Of a stretch of 64,000 nt of DNA, positions 1 through 8,235 are shown piece after piece. The translations under genes were made by a program, and so were the position numbers. The notes below the pieces were generated by a model. That model was not told where the DNA came from and made no database searches. It was given only the letters and a program-made list of their open reading frames with translations. The DNA lies in assembly GCF_022436675.1 (NCBI RefSeq), contig NZ_JAKUJZ010000006.1, forward strand, positions 358,125 to 422,124, in the 5' to 3' direction. Source of the DNA: Rheinheimera hassiensis (lineage in GTDB: Bacteria > Pseudomonadota > Gammaproteobacteria > Enterobacterales > Alteromonadaceae). Within the stretch, counting starts at the first letter, position 1, and the number at the start of each line of letters is the position of its first letter.

Positions 1-1
1 T

Positions 2-592
2 ATGCGTAGCTGGACAACATTAGCGCTGCTGTTGTTTACTCTGGTAGCAGCCAGTGCTGAGGCCGGGCAATTTATACAGCCCAACAACCTGTACCCTAAA
101 GTAAAACTGATGACATCGCATGGCGATATTATTGTTGAGCTGGATCGTAGCCGTGCGCCGCTGAGCGTGAATAATTTTCTCAGTTATGTGAAAAAGAAAA
201 GTTATGACAACACGCTGTTTCACCGATTGGAACCTGAGTTTGTCTTACAGGGCGGTGGCTATGATGCAAACTATAAACCGATAGAAGAGCAAAAACCGGT
301 GTTTAACGAATCAGGCAATGGCATGAAAAACCAGCTTGGCACTATTGCCATGGCGCGCCTGAATGATCCGCACAGCGCCACCAGCCAGTTTTTCTTTAAT
401 TTGCAGGACAACTCACACCTTGATCCCGGCCGTAACTGGGGTTACGCCGTTTTTGGTTACATTGTTGAAGGCAGCGAAGTTATAGAGAAAATAAGAGCGG
501 TAGCAACCGACACGTCAGCAGAACTTGGCTGGCCAAACGTGCCGGTAGAAAAGGTGTTGTTAAAAACCGCTGTCGTGCTGCCAGAGCAATAA
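2..592 (+). CDS. Periplasmic peptidyl-prolyl cis-trans isomerase, cyclophilin type
   Basis: Cyclophilin-fold PPIase that speeds cis/trans isomerisation of Xaa-Pro bonds in exported proteins. The 196-residue product opens with a hydrophobic signal peptide ending AEA (residues 19-21, cleavage before Gly22), so it should act in the periplasm like PpiA. Family signatures are visible: FHRLEPEFVLQGGG (about 74-87), the TIAMAR block near 114-119, SQFFFNL and the YAVFGYIVEG block. The ATG lies at base 2, so its ribosome binding site and promoter are outside the window; the complete signal peptide suggests this is the true start. It is followed after 58 bp by a small gene and then ampG. Function by family; substrate proteins unknown. 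Confidence 0.93.
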   Translation: MRSWTTLALLLFTLVAASAEAGQFIQPNNLYPKVKLMTSHGDIIVELDRSRAPLSVNNFLSYVKKKSYDNTLFHRLEPEFVLQGGGYDANYKPIEEQKPVFNESGNGMKNQLGTIAMARLNDPHSATSQFFFNLQDNSHLDPGRNWGYAVFGYIVEGSEVIEKIRAVATDTSAELGWPNVPVEKVLLKTAVVLPEQ

Positions 593-604
593 AACCGGCT
601 ATAC

Positions 605-647
605 TTGCCTTAACAGTTTTGTCAGTAAGGGGCCGCTGTTAAGGCAA
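605..647. promoter_or_regulatory. 12-bp perfect inverted repeat masking the Shine-Dalgarno of the next gene
   Basis: Arms TTGCCTTAACAG (605-616) and CTGTTAAGGCAA (636-647) are perfectly complementary around a 19-nt loop. The right arm contains AAGG (641-644), the only plausible ribosome binding site for the ATG at 651, so the folded RNA would hide it. There is no T-run after the stem, so it is not a classical intrinsic terminator. It could be a translational control element or a protein-binding dyad. Confidence 0.5.
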
Positions 648-650
648 TAT

Positions 651-971
651 ATGTTAAACCACTTTATTGAGCTGAAATCGCAACAGCTGATTTTTTACAT
701 TTCGCGTTACTTCCGTGGCCGCTTGCCGCACAGCGAGCTGCACCTTTTCATCTGGGATACATTGGAAGAATGGGCGCAATTAAGTACAACAGCTCAGGTT
801 CCTTGTAGTTGCAGAGAGCGGGTGTTCTGGCATTTAATTCATCAGTTAGAATTCTGGCCTGACAACACCCTAAAACAAGACAAACTGCTTCGCCGCAACA
901 TTCAGGATTGCCTCTGTTATCTTAAAGGCTATGGCGTAGCACCGCCGGATTGCGTTGGTATTAGGCCCTAG
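651..971 (+). CDS. Conserved-looking small protein of unknown function
   Basis: 106-residue soluble protein with no signal peptide or membrane segment. It is rich in aromatic residues and contains four Cys (CSC pair near 53-55, CLC pair near 87-89). I do not recognise the family. It sits between the periplasmic cyclophilin and ampG on the same strand, suggesting cotranscription, but a 12-bp hairpin overlaps its ribosome binding site. The coding frame is uninterrupted and its composition resembles its neighbours, supporting a real gene. No function can be assigned. Confidence 0.6.
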   Translation: MLNHFIELKSQQLIFYISRYFRGRLPHSELHLFIWDTLEEWAQLSTTAQVPCSCRERVFWHLIHQLEFWPDNTLKQDKLLRRNIQDCLCYLKGYGVAPPDCVGIRP

Positions 972-1052
972 CCAGCTTACGCTTTGGAGTTTAACAGAGC
1001 TTGACCAGAATAATCCGCGCTGTAAGCTAGGCCCACAAGCGTGTTTTAGCGG

Positions 1053-2396
1053 ATGTCCGTTTTGCCTTATTACCTAGCCTGGCTGTCTGGCCTGAGTATC
1101 TATTTCCAACGTCGTGTACTGAGTATCTTTGTGCTGGGTTTCTCCAGTGGCCTGCCGTTAATGCTGGTGTTTGGTGTGCTATCTTTTTGGTTACGTGAAG
1201 CGCAGGTGTCGCGTGCCGATATTGGTTATTTTAGTTGGGTAGCAATGGCATACGCCATTAAATGGCTATGGTCGCCGCTGGCTGATCATCTGAAAATCCC
1301 ACTACTGCATCAAAAACTTGGCAGACGACGCAGTTGGCTGCTGATATCCCAGCTTGGCGTAATGGTTGCAATTTGCTGTATGGCATTAACCGATCCGCAG
1401 CAGGATTTAGCCCTGATGGCGGCTTTTGCTGTCATGCTGGCTTTTACTTCAGCAACCCAGGATATTAATGTTGATGCCTTTCGTATTGAAAGCGCGCCTG
1501 AAAAGCTGCAGGCAGCGCTTGCTGCTGCCTATCTTGCCGGTTACCGACTGGCGATGATTATGGCATCGGCAGGTACGTTGTGGTTGGCCGCTATATTCTC
1601 CGATGGCAGCAGTTACGATTTGGCCGGCTGGCAACAGGCATATTTGGTTATGGGGTTATGTATGCTGCCAGGTATCATCACCACATTACTTAGCAAAGAA
1701 CCTGTCAGTGGCCTGCAGCAGCAACAATATACCAGTGGCTCCTTATTACAGCGCACTCTGTCCTGGCTAAAACAAGCAGTCGTTGCACCCCTGGTTGATT
1801 TTTTCAGCCGTTATAAATGGCATGCACTACTGATCCTGTCACTGATTGCCTGTTACCGCCTGAGCGACGTTGTCATGGGTGTGATGGCAAATGCATTTTA
1901 TGTGGATATGGGCTATAGCAAAGAAGAAGTTGCCAGCGTTTCGAAAATCTATGGCGTTATTATGACGTTGATAGGCGCCGCCCTTGGCGGAGTGCTGATT
2001 AATCAGTTTGGTATAATTAAAATCCTGTTTATTGGCGCGGTGCTAAGTGCGGTAACTAATTTGCTGTTTTCCGCATTAAGCCAGATTGGCTATGATCTGG
2101 TGTGGTTAACCTTAGTCATCTCGGCAGATAATTTAAGCGCAGGCATTGCTACCAGTGCTTTTCTTGCTTATTTAGCCTCTTTAGTTAATCTGGCATTTAC
2201 TGCCACCCAGTATGCAATATTCAGCTCGCTAATGTTGTTGCTACCTAAATTTACCGGTGGTTTTTCCGGGGTATGGGTAGAGCAGATGGGATATAGCCAG
2301 TTTTTTATCATGACCGCGCTGATGGGCATACCAGCATTAGTATTGATTGTGTTACTGGCTCGCGCTGAGCGCTTAAAACAGAACGCCGCACAATAG
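1053..2396 (+). CDS. ampG: Muropeptide permease AmpG (MFS)
   Basis: Major facilitator transporter of 447 residues with about 12 hydrophobic segments. It resembles AmpG, the inner-membrane permease importing GlcNAc-anhydroMurNAc peptides during peptidoglycan recycling. Recognisable AmpG features are the FSSGLPLMLVFGVLSFWL segment (about 30-47), KWLWSPLADHL after the second helix, the GRRRSWLL loop, and the SATQDINVDAFRIE motif (about 132-145). It is a little shorter than E. coli AmpG (491). The ATG at 1053 has no good Shine-Dalgarno; an imperfect inverted repeat (AGCTTAC at 974-980, GTAAGCT at 1022-1028) fills the short gap upstream. Mpl, which relinks recycled tripeptide, is encoded at 30.2-31.5 kb. 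Confidence 0.9.
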   Translation: MSVLPYYLAWLSGLSIYFQRRVLSIFVLGFSSGLPLMLVFGVLSFWLREAQVSRADIGYFSWVAMAYAIKWLWSPLADHLKIPLLHQKLGRRRSWLLISQLGVMVAICCMALTDPQQDLALMAAFAVMLAFTSATQDINVDAFRIESAPEKLQAALAAAYLAGYRLAMIMASAGTLWLAAIFSDGSSYDLAGWQQAYLVMGLCMLPGIITTLLSKEPVSGLQQQQYTSGSLLQRTLSWLKQAVVAPLVDFFSRYKWHALLILSLIACYRLSDVVMGVMANAFYVDMGYSKEEVASVSKIYGVIMTLIGAALGGVLINQFGIIKILFIGAVLSAVTNLLFSALSQIGYDLVWLTLVISADNLSAGIATSAFLAYLASLVNLAFTATQYAIFSSLMLLLPKFTGGFSGVWVEQMGYSQFFIMTALMGIPALVLIVLLARAERLKQNAAQ

Positions 2397-2424
2397 CGCG
2401 GCGTTGCTGGTGTAGTTCAATAGA

Positions 2425-2667
2425 TCAGGCTGATAATACTTGCTTTAACCCTTCCGTGGGGTCAACGTCCAGTGCCTGACAGTAACGTACGTATTCAATC
2501 ACATCTAAACGACGTTCCTGGTTCTCTACCTTACCGATAAAGGAGTGCGGTGTACCCAAAATTTCAGACAGGCTGCGCATAGTGTGGCCTTTTTCCTGAC
2601 GCTGCCGTTTCAACCAGACACACAGACGCTTATTTTCATCAGAAATTACGCTTTTTGTACCTTTCAT
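2425..2667 (-). CDS. Small XRE/Cro-type helix-turn-helix regulator
   Basis: 80-residue protein that is almost entirely one HTH_3 domain. Residues 14-74 show the family pattern: LKRQRQEKGHTMRSLSEILG (helix 1 to start of helix 2), then the recognition helix around SFIGKVENQERRLDVIEYVRYC, and the conserved LDVDPTEGL end. It should bind DNA as a dimer. There is no sensor domain, so any signal would come from a partner or from its own abundance. It converges on ampG and faces away from the small membrane protein gene at 2917; the 249 bp upstream hold its promoter. Targets unknown. Confidence 0.82.
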   Translation of the reverse strand: MKGTKSVISDENKRLCVWLKRQRQEKGHTMRSLSEILGTPHSFIGKVENQERRLDVIEYVRYCQALDVDPTEGLKQVLSA

Positions 2668-2916
2668 GTTTTTTTCTTCTCCCAGCGTGTTACGCTTTTA
2701 TTATGTCAAAAATACTTCCTGCAAAAATCAAAACCCTATTGCAAACGCAATAAGCAATAAAAATCGGTTAATTAAACCACAGGATGCGACAAGCGTACAG
2801 CCACAACTGTTAAAATATGTATTACGACTTTACAATGCCAGAAATGGCGTAATTTACAGCTTAGAATTAACACGAACCTTGAGCAGCAGCATGCAAGGTA
2901 TCAAACAGAGATAAAG

Positions 2917-3090
2917 ATGATAAAACTATTTTTTTTAATGCCAATATTGATGTGTGCACTTTGGTACTGGTACCTAAAGCAGTATGGCTGGACCATCCGG
3001 CAGGGGAAAAAAGGTTTTGCCTACATTATTGCCTTTAACGGCAGCATTGCACTGGCATTGTGGGGCATTATGCTACTGACTCAGCGCTGA
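2917..3090 (+). CDS. Small membrane protein (57 aa), unknown function
   Basis: A short open frame beginning ATG at 2917 with AGAG seven bases upstream and ending TGA at 3088. The product begins MIKLFFLMPILMCALWYWYL, a first transmembrane helix. A basic loop (RQGKKG) and a second helix (about residues 34-54, ending GIMLLTQR) follow. This two-helix layout with a positive loop is typical of tiny inner-membrane proteins. It is in the gap between the HTH gene and erpA and would be missed by a 60-codon cutoff. Function unknown. Confidence 0.55.
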   Translation: MIKLFFLMPILMCALWYWYLKQYGWTIRQGKKGFAYIIAFNGSIALALWGIMLLTQR

Positions 3091-3148
3091 GCCAGCAGCT
3101 TAAATAACAGACGTATCTGTAGTTTTTATTTTACAAAACCACTACGGC

Positions 3149-3490
3149 TTACACTGAAAAAGACGAGCCACACCCGCAAGTTGTAGTAGCATTAGGGTTT
3201 TGTATAATAAAGCGGCTACCTTGCAAACCTTCGGTATAATCTACCACGCCGCCCATCAGATACTGCAAGCTCATAGGGTCTACCACCATGGCTACTCCCT
3301 GTTTCTCGACAACGAAATCGCCTTCATTGACTTTTTCGTCGAAGGTAAAGCCATACTGAAAGCCAGAACAGCCACCACCGGTAATATATACCCGTAGCTT
3401 CAGCTCAGGGTTTTCTTCTTCACTGACCAGCAACGCCACTTTACGTGCTGCCGCTTCAGTAAATTCAATTGGTACAGCTGGCTCTGACAT
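3149..3490 (-). CDS. erpA: Iron-sulfur cluster insertion protein ErpA
   Basis: A-type carrier that delivers Fe-S clusters to apoproteins, essential in respiring E. coli for isoprenoid synthesis enzymes. The 113 residues match the family length. The three cluster-binding cysteines are present: Cys41 in GGGCSGFQ, and Cys105 and Cys107 in the C-terminal [12 protein letters not shown] tail. The gene stands alone on the minus strand, and its promoter contains an IscR type 1 box (3529-3553), which fits known IscR control of Fe-S genes. Assignment to ErpA rather than IscA/SufA rests on overall similarity and the [10 protein letters not shown]-terminus. Confidence 0.95.
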   Translation of the reverse strand: MSEPAVPIEFTEAAARKVALLVSEEENPELKLRVYITGGGCSGFQYGFTFDEKVNEGDFVVEKQGVAMVVDPMSLQYLMGGVVDYTEGLQGSRFIIQNPNATTTCGCGSSFSV

Positions 3491-3520
3491 AACAACTCCA
3501 CAGGTTTAGCTAAGAGGCAA

Positions 3521-3553
3521 ATTATCTAATACTTGACTAATTTATTCAAGTAT
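3521..3553 (-). promoter_or_regulatory. erpA promoter with IscR type 1 box
   Basis: The 25 bases at 3529-3553 match the E. coli IscR type 1 consensus (ATASYYGACTRWWWYAGTCRRSTAT) at 24 positions by eye; the exception is a T where AGTC has G. The box lies inside a perfect 10-bp inverted repeat (CTAATACTTG 3526-3535, CAAGTATTAG 3547-3556). On the minus strand a -35 TTGAAT (3549-3544) and a -10 GATAAT (3526-3521) are separated by 17 bp. The box therefore covers the -35 and spacer, the expected position for [2Fe-2S]-IscR repression. The start codon is about 31 bp downstream of the -10. Confidence 0.85.
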
Positions 3554-3643
3554 TAGCCCTATTCAGCGCAGATTAGTTATCGTCTTCGATAATAAAGCTG
3601 AGTTCTCAGCAACTTATGATAAACTCTGTATTAACTATTACGG

Positions 3644-5362
3644 GTGTTATGGCTTATGCAGCGCTGGCAGATCTGGCTTCCGTCTTTACAACGTCGTTTG
3701 GCATTACCACAAACCTCTTTGCAACTCTGTGTACTGGGTATGCTGGGTGGTCTGGCGGCGTCCATTCTGATTATTTTATTCCGCTTAGCCATTATTGGCC
3801 TGCAGAGCTTTTTTTTAGATCGTACCGACGACTTCTCAACAGTTGGCACAGATATCCGCTGGTTGCTGCCAGTAGGCTCTGCAGTGTTAATTGGCCTGAT
3901 TGCCTGGATCACCGGCTATAAACATTACCGCCTGGGTATCCCCTTTGTTATCCATCGGATAAAGCTAAAATACGGCATGATGCCAACCCGCAATACACTT
4001 AACCAGTTTTTTGGCGGCATATTAGCGCTGGCCGGCGGTTTTTCTGTCGGTCGCGAAGGCCCATCTGTACATTTGGGTGCTTATGGCGCCAGCACCCTGG
4101 GTAAATATCTTCAACTGCCTTACAACAGCATTCGTATTCTGGCGGGGTGCGGCATCGCTGCTGGTATTTCCGCCTCGTTTAACACCCCGCTGGCGGCAGT
4201 TATTTTTGTTATGGAAGTGGTATTGCGTGAATACCGCGTACATGTGTTTATTCCTATTATGCTGTCATCCGTTGTGGGTGCTCTGGTAACGCAAACGGTG
4301 TTTGGCAGCGACAGAGAGCTGGCACTGCTGAATATAGTGTCTATCAGCGGTTGGCATATCCCTTATCTGGTGCTGTGTGGCATTGTGTTCGGCGCCATTG
4401 CCTTTGTGTTTAACAAAAACATGATGCGCCTGATAAAGTTGTTTAAAAACTGGCCGTTAATATTGCGTTTATGCCTGGCCGGCGCGCTTACTGCGGCGGT
4501 GGGTTATGTTATTCCGCATGCGATGGGCTCTGAAACCGGTGCGATTTACTACGCAGTAAATGCACCAAACGACGTAGCCCTGCTGCTGACCATTTTTATC
4601 GGCAAAATGCTGCTAACCCTGTTTGCTTTGGGCTTAGGTGTACCCGGCGGTGTTATTGGCCCGGTATTTGGTATCGGCATTGTGTTAGGTACTTTGCTGG
4701 CTATTGTTCCGTCTGCCATTATTGGTGATAACAGTATCGCCGGCACTTATGCGGTGCTGGGGATGGCTGGTTTAATGGCCGCCACCATGCACGCGCCATT
4801 GGCAGCCTTAGTAGCAGTAATGGAGCTGGCGCATAACCCCGGCATTATTGTGCCCGCCATGGTGGTAATAACCACGGCTTATATTACCGGTGTGCAGTTT
4901 TTTAATAACAAATCTATTTTCCTGCTGCAGCTCGATTTTCTACAAATGCCCTATAAGCTGTCTCCTGCTGATGACGTGTTACAAAAAGTAGGTGTGCTGG
5001 CACTGTTAGATAATCAGTATCAGTTACTTGATAATCCCGACGAGCAACACGTGCTGCAGGCCCTGGACAAGCTGGAACCGCCGCATCAATTGCTGGTAAA
5101 ACGTGATACGGGCGCTCAGAGCACATTTTTGCTGGCAAGCTATGATGTTCAACTGTCGATGACAGGTGCCAGTGCAGTGCAATACCTGCCATTACAAGGT
5201 TTAACGCATCAGGCTACCATGGCAGAGGTGTTTGCCATTTTGGAAGATAAGCGCGAAGGCGCAGTGTATATTTATCGCGAAGAAGAGCCGCAACAGCTGA
5301 TAGGCATTATCCGCTGGGATCAGGTACGCAGTTTATTGGTAAAACAGAATAATTTATTATGA
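3644..5362 (+). CDS. ClC-family chloride channel / H+:Cl- antiporter with C-terminal CBS domains
   Basis: 572-residue membrane protein. Residues 1-420 carry the ClC fold with the selectivity motif GREGP (Glu138 is the expected gating glutamate), the SFNTPLAAVIFVMEV block and GVPGGVIGPVFGIG. The usual GSGIP motif is replaced by RLGIPF near residue 97. Residues about 430-572 form a cytoplasmic tail resembling two CBS domains, the second ending GIIRWDQV. Such proteins move chloride against protons, for example in acid resistance. The frame starts GTG at 3644; an in-frame ATG at 3656 is an alternative and neither has a strong ribosome binding site. It overlaps hemJ by ATGA. Confidence 0.87.
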   Translation: MLWLMQRWQIWLPSLQRRLALPQTSLQLCVLGMLGGLAASILIILFRLAIIGLQSFFLDRTDDFSTVGTDIRWLLPVGSAVLIGLIAWITGYKHYRLGIPFVIHRIKLKYGMMPTRNTLNQFFGGILALAGGFSVGREGPSVHLGAYGASTLGKYLQLPYNSIRILAGCGIAAGISASFNTPLAAVIFVMEVVLREYRVHVFIPIMLSSVVGALVTQTVFGSDRELALLNIVSISGWHIPYLVLCGIVFGAIAFVFNKNMMRLIKLFKNWPLILRLCLAGALTAAVGYVIPHAMGSETGAIYYAVNAPNDVALLLTIFIGKMLLTLFALGLGVPGGVIGPVFGIGIVLGTLLAIVPSAIIGDNSIAGTYAVLGMAGLMAATMHAPLAALVAVMELAHNPGIIVPAMVVITTAYITGVQFFNNKSIFLLQLDFLQMPYKLSPADDVLQKVGVLALLDNQYQLLDNPDEQHVLQALDKLEPPHQLLVKRDTGAQSTFLLASYDVQLSMTGASAVQYLPLQGLTHQATMAEVFAILEDKREGAVYIYREEEPQQLIGIIRWDQVRSLLVKQNNLL

Positions 5363-5790
5363 CTCTCATACTTGTATATAAAGCCTTACACGTGTTTTTT
5401 ATGGTTGCCTGGTTTGCCGGTATTTTTTATCTGCCACGCTTATTTGTGTACCACGCCACAACAAAAAGCCCCGACTGCGATGCCGAATTTAAGGTAATGG
5501 AGCGCCGCTTACTCTATTTTGTAACACCATTTGGCTTGCTTACGCTGGTGTTTGGTTTACTGCTTATTCACAGTTATGGCGCAGCCTGGTTTAAAGCCAG
5601 CCACTGGCTGCACTATAAACTGCCGCTGGTGATGTTGCTGTATGGGTATCATGCTTATTGTTTTAAATTGCTGGCAGATTTTAAACACAACCGTAACCAG
5701 CGCAGCCCCCGGTTTTACCGCATTTTTAACGAAGTGCCGGTACTGGTTTTACTGGCAATTATCCTGCTGGCGTACTTAAAACCCTTGTAG
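5359..5790 (+). CDS. hemJ: HemJ-type protoporphyrinogen IX oxidase (CopD/UPF0093 family)
   Basis: 143-residue integral membrane protein with four predicted helices and the family pattern ALHVFFMVAWFAGIFYLPRLFV at the N-terminus (His11) and HYKLPLVML in the middle (Lys87). HemJ converts protoporphyrinogen IX to protoporphyrin IX, the penultimate step of haem synthesis, in many proteobacteria lacking HemG/HemY. The start overlaps the ClC stop (ATGA at 5359-5362), indicating translational coupling. hemL, another tetrapyrrole gene, is 1.2 kb downstream beyond pyrB. Annotation by family; some members of this fold remain uncharacterised. Confidence 0.82.
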   Translation: MTLILVYKALHVFFMVAWFAGIFYLPRLFVYHATTKSPDCDAEFKVMERRLLYFVTPFGLLTLVFGLLLIHSYGAAWFKASHWLHYKLPLVMLLYGYHAYCFKLLADFKHNRNQRSPRFYRIFNEVPVLVLLAIILLAYLKPL

Positions 5791-5822
5791 TAGCTTATTC
5801 GCTTTTAACCGCTGTTTTCGCG

Positions 5823-5828
5823 TATAAT
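5823..5828 (+). promoter_or_regulatory. Candidate pyrB promoter (-10 TATAAT)
   Basis: A perfect TATAAT lies 69 bp before the pyrB start. The -35 is poor (TTCGCT at 5798-5803, 19-bp spacing). The leader between is G+C-rich with a repeated GTTCCGGCCC block. I see no leader peptide with a U-run attenuator like that of enteric pyrBI. Confidence 0.45.
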
Positions 5829-5897
5829 GCGCCGGTCCATTGCCGGTTCCGGCCCAGTTCCGGCCCGGGTTAATTTTCAGCGAAAAGAGCACTGACT

Positions 5898-6911
5898 ATG
5901 AGCTTTAAAGGCGAACACATCCTCTCGGTAAGCCAGTTTGATCGCGATACCATTCAGCACGTTTTTCAGATAGCCCGTAACATGCAACCCTATGCCAGCC
6001 GGCAAAAACGCACCAAGGTGCTTGAAGGTGCTATTTTAGGTAACCTGTTTTTTGAACCCAGCACCCGAACCCGGGTGAGTTTTGGCTGTGCCTTTAATTT
6101 GCTCGGTGGTGAAGTACGTGAAACTACCGGTATGGAGTCATCCGCTTTATCTAAGGGTGAATCGCTATTTGATACCGCCAGAGTAATCAGCAGCTACAGC
6201 GATGTTATCGCTATGCGCCACCCGCAAGCCGGCTCTGTTGCTGAGTTTGCCTTAGGCAGCCGGGTGCCGGTGTTAAATGGTGGCGATGGTGCCAACGAGC
6301 ACCCTACTCAGGCGCTGCTGGATTTGTTTACTATTGAACGTGAGCTGGCCTCTTCAGGGCAAAGTATTGACGGTATGCACATCGCTATGGTGGGCGACTT
6401 AAAATTTGGCCGCACCGTACACTCATTATCTAAACTGTTAAAACTGTATAAAAACCTGCGCTTTACGCTTATTTCGCCCAAAGAACTGGCCATGCCGGAC
6501 GATATTGTCAGCGCCATTGAAAATGCCGGCCATCAGGTGAATGTTACCGATGTGCTTGAGGGCAATCTGAATGCTGATATTGTTTACCAGACCCGTATTC
6601 AGGAAGAGCGTTTTCCGTCAAAAACAGAAGCCAATTTATACCGTGGAAAATTCCGCTTAAACCAAGAAATTTATACCCGCTACTGTAAATCCAACACCGT
6701 CATTATGCACCCGCTGCCACGTGACTCGCGCATTGAAGCCAACGAGCTGGACAATGACTTAAACCTGAACCCCAATCTGGCTATCTTCCGTCAGGCCGAT
6801 AACGGCATCCTGGTGCGGATGGCTTTATTTGCGCTGACGCTGGGCGTTGAGGGAATTATTACCAACTACGAATGCGCTGTGCCCTGGTATAGCAACAAGC
6901 ACAGTGGTTAA
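5898..6911 (+). CDS. pyrB: Aspartate carbamoyltransferase catalytic subunit
   Basis: Condenses carbamoyl phosphate with L-aspartate in the first committed step of pyrimidine synthesis. The 337-residue protein shows the carbamoyl-phosphate loop FFEPSTRTRVSFG (residues 51-63, S55-T56-R57-T58), the second-subunit active-site segment SALSKGES (82-89), HPTQALLD (135-142) and HPLPRDSRIE. It is longer than E. coli PyrB (311), with a C-terminal extension as in other marine gammaproteobacteria. No pyrI regulatory-subunit gene follows, so it may act as an unregulated trimer or with a distant partner. The start is supported by an AAAAGAG stretch a little upstream. Confidence 0.95.
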   Translation: MSFKGEHILSVSQFDRDTIQHVFQIARNMQPYASRQKRTKVLEGAILGNLFFEPSTRTRVSFGCAFNLLGGEVRETTGMESSALSKGESLFDTARVISSYSDVIAMRHPQAGSVAEFALGSRVPVLNGGDGANEHPTQALLDLFTIERELASSGQSIDGMHIAMVGDLKFGRTVHSLSKLLKLYKNLRFTLISPKELAMPDDIVSAIENAGHQVNVTDVLEGNLNADIVYQTRIQEERFPSKTEANLYRGKFRLNQEIYTRYCKSNTVIMHPLPRDSRIEANELDNDLNLNPNLAIFRQADNGILVRMALFALTLGVEGIITNYECAVPWYSNKHSG

Positions 6912-6954
6912 TACAGCGTGTAGCTGTTTCAATTTATTTATCGGAAACTGATTT

Positions 6955-8235
6955 ATGTCTTTATCTGCAGAACTGTTCGAACGTGCCCAGCACACCATTC
7001 CCGGCGGTGTAAACTCACCGGTTCGCGCTTTTAAAAGCGTCGGTGGTACACCGGTATTTATCGACCGTGCTGACGGTGCTTACCTTTTTGATGTTGATGG
7101 CAAACGTTATATCGATTATATCGGCTCCTGGGGCCCAATGCTGTTGGGACATAATCACCCGGCTATCCGTAATGCTGTTATTGAGGCAGCCACCAAAGGC
7201 TTAAGTTTTGGCGCGCCCTGCCCAGCTGAGGTAACCATGGCTGAGCTGGTGAGCAAACTGGTGCCGTCAATGGAAATGGTGCGGATGGTTAGCTCCGGCA
7301 CAGAAGCCACTATGAGCGCCATTCGCTTAGCTCGTGGCTATACCGGCCGTAATACCATAGTTAAATTTGAAGGCTGCTACCATGGTCATGCTGACTCACT
7401 GCTGGTAAAAGCCGGTTCAGGCGCGCTGACTCTTGGCGTACCAAACTCGCCTGGCGTGCCAGCCGATTTTGCCAAATACACGCTAACCAGCGAATTTAAC
7501 AACCTGCCACAGTTAGAACAGTTATTCGCACAGCATGGCGACGATATCGCCTGTATTATTGTTGAGCCGGTTGCAGGTAATATGAACTGCATTCCACCTG
7601 CTCCCGGCTTTTTACAGGGCCTGCGCCAGCTGTGTGATCAATATGGCGCAGTACTGATATTCGACGAAGTAATGACCGGTTTTCGTGTAGCACTGGGTGG
7701 TGCCCAGGAGGTGTACAACGTTAAGCCGGATTTAACGACACTGGGCAAAATTATCGGCGGCGGTATGCCTGTTGGTGCCTTTGGTGGTAAACGCGATATT
7801 ATGCAGCATATTGCTCCGCTGGGGCCGGTGTATCAGGCGGGCACATTATCGGGGAATCCCATTGCGATGGCGGCAGGCCTGGCAGCATTGACTGAGATCA
7901 GCAAAGCGGGCGTTTATGAGGCTTTAACCACCAAAACGGCCCAGTTAATTAAAGGCATCAGCGCAGCTGCGGCAAAACATGGCGTGCCACTGGCCACCAA
8001 TCAGGTGGGCGGTATGTTTGGCTTTTTCTTTACAACTGAACCCAGCGTAACCAACTTTGCCCAGGCGACACAGTGTAATATCGATGCTTTTAAACGCTTC
8101 TTCCACCTGATGTTACAGCAAGGCGTTTACCTGGCTCCTTCAGCCTATGAAGCCGGTTTTTTATCGCTGGCGCACAGTGAAGCAGATCTGGCGCAAACCA
8201 TTACCGCCGCAGAGCACAGCTTTAAACAGCTTTAA
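6955..8235 (+). CDS. hemL: Glutamate-1-semialdehyde 2,1-aminomutase
   Basis: PLP enzyme converting glutamate-1-semialdehyde to 5-aminolevulinate in the C5 tetrapyrrole route. All 426 residues align with the family. The PLP-binding lysine is Lys265 in [18 protein letters not shown]. The cofactor motif [16 protein letters not shown] (113-128) and FDEVMTGFR are intact. The start ATG is preceded by a CGGAAA stretch. Its stop overlaps the stop of the convergent membrane regulator by four bases, so there is no space for a separate terminator. Works with hemJ, 1.2 kb upstream, in haem supply. Confidence 0.97.
   Translation: MSLSAELFERAQHTIPGGVNSPVRAFKSVGGTPVFIDRADGAYLFDVDGKRYIDYIGSWGPMLLGHNHPAIRNAVIEAATKGLSFGAPCPAEVTMAELVSKLVPSMEMVRMVSSGTEATMSAIRLARGYTGRNTIVKFEGCYHGHADSLLVKAGSGALTLGVPNSPGVPADFAKYTLTSEFNNLPQLEQLFAQHGDDIACIIVEPVAGNMNCIPPAPGFLQGLRQLCDQYGAVLIFDEVMTGFRVALGGAQEVYNVKPDLTTLGKIIGGGMPVGAFGGKRDIMQHIAPLGPVYQAGTLSGNPIAMAAGLAALTEISKAGVYEALTTKTAQLIKGISAAAAKHGVPLATNQVGGMFGFFFTTEPSVTNFAQATQCNIDAFKRFFHLMLQQGVYLAPSAYEAGFLSLAHSEADLAQTITAAEHSFKQL

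Noticed and set aside
2382..2405. AACGCCGC/GCGGCGTT hairpin with loop ACAATAGC at the ampG stop, the same loop as a receptor-promoter palindrome
   Set aside because: The loop contains the ampG stop codon; arms are unrelated and there is no promoter, so the shared loop is judged chance.
2666..2914. 82-codon plus-strand frame upstream of the small membrane protein
   Set aside because: No ribosome binding site, composition unlike a protein, and it occupies the promoter region of the HTH gene.
5822..5897. pyrBI-type attenuator in the pyrB leader
   Set aside because: No leader peptide with a U-run and no terminator hairpin followed by T residues; only a G+C-rich repeated block.
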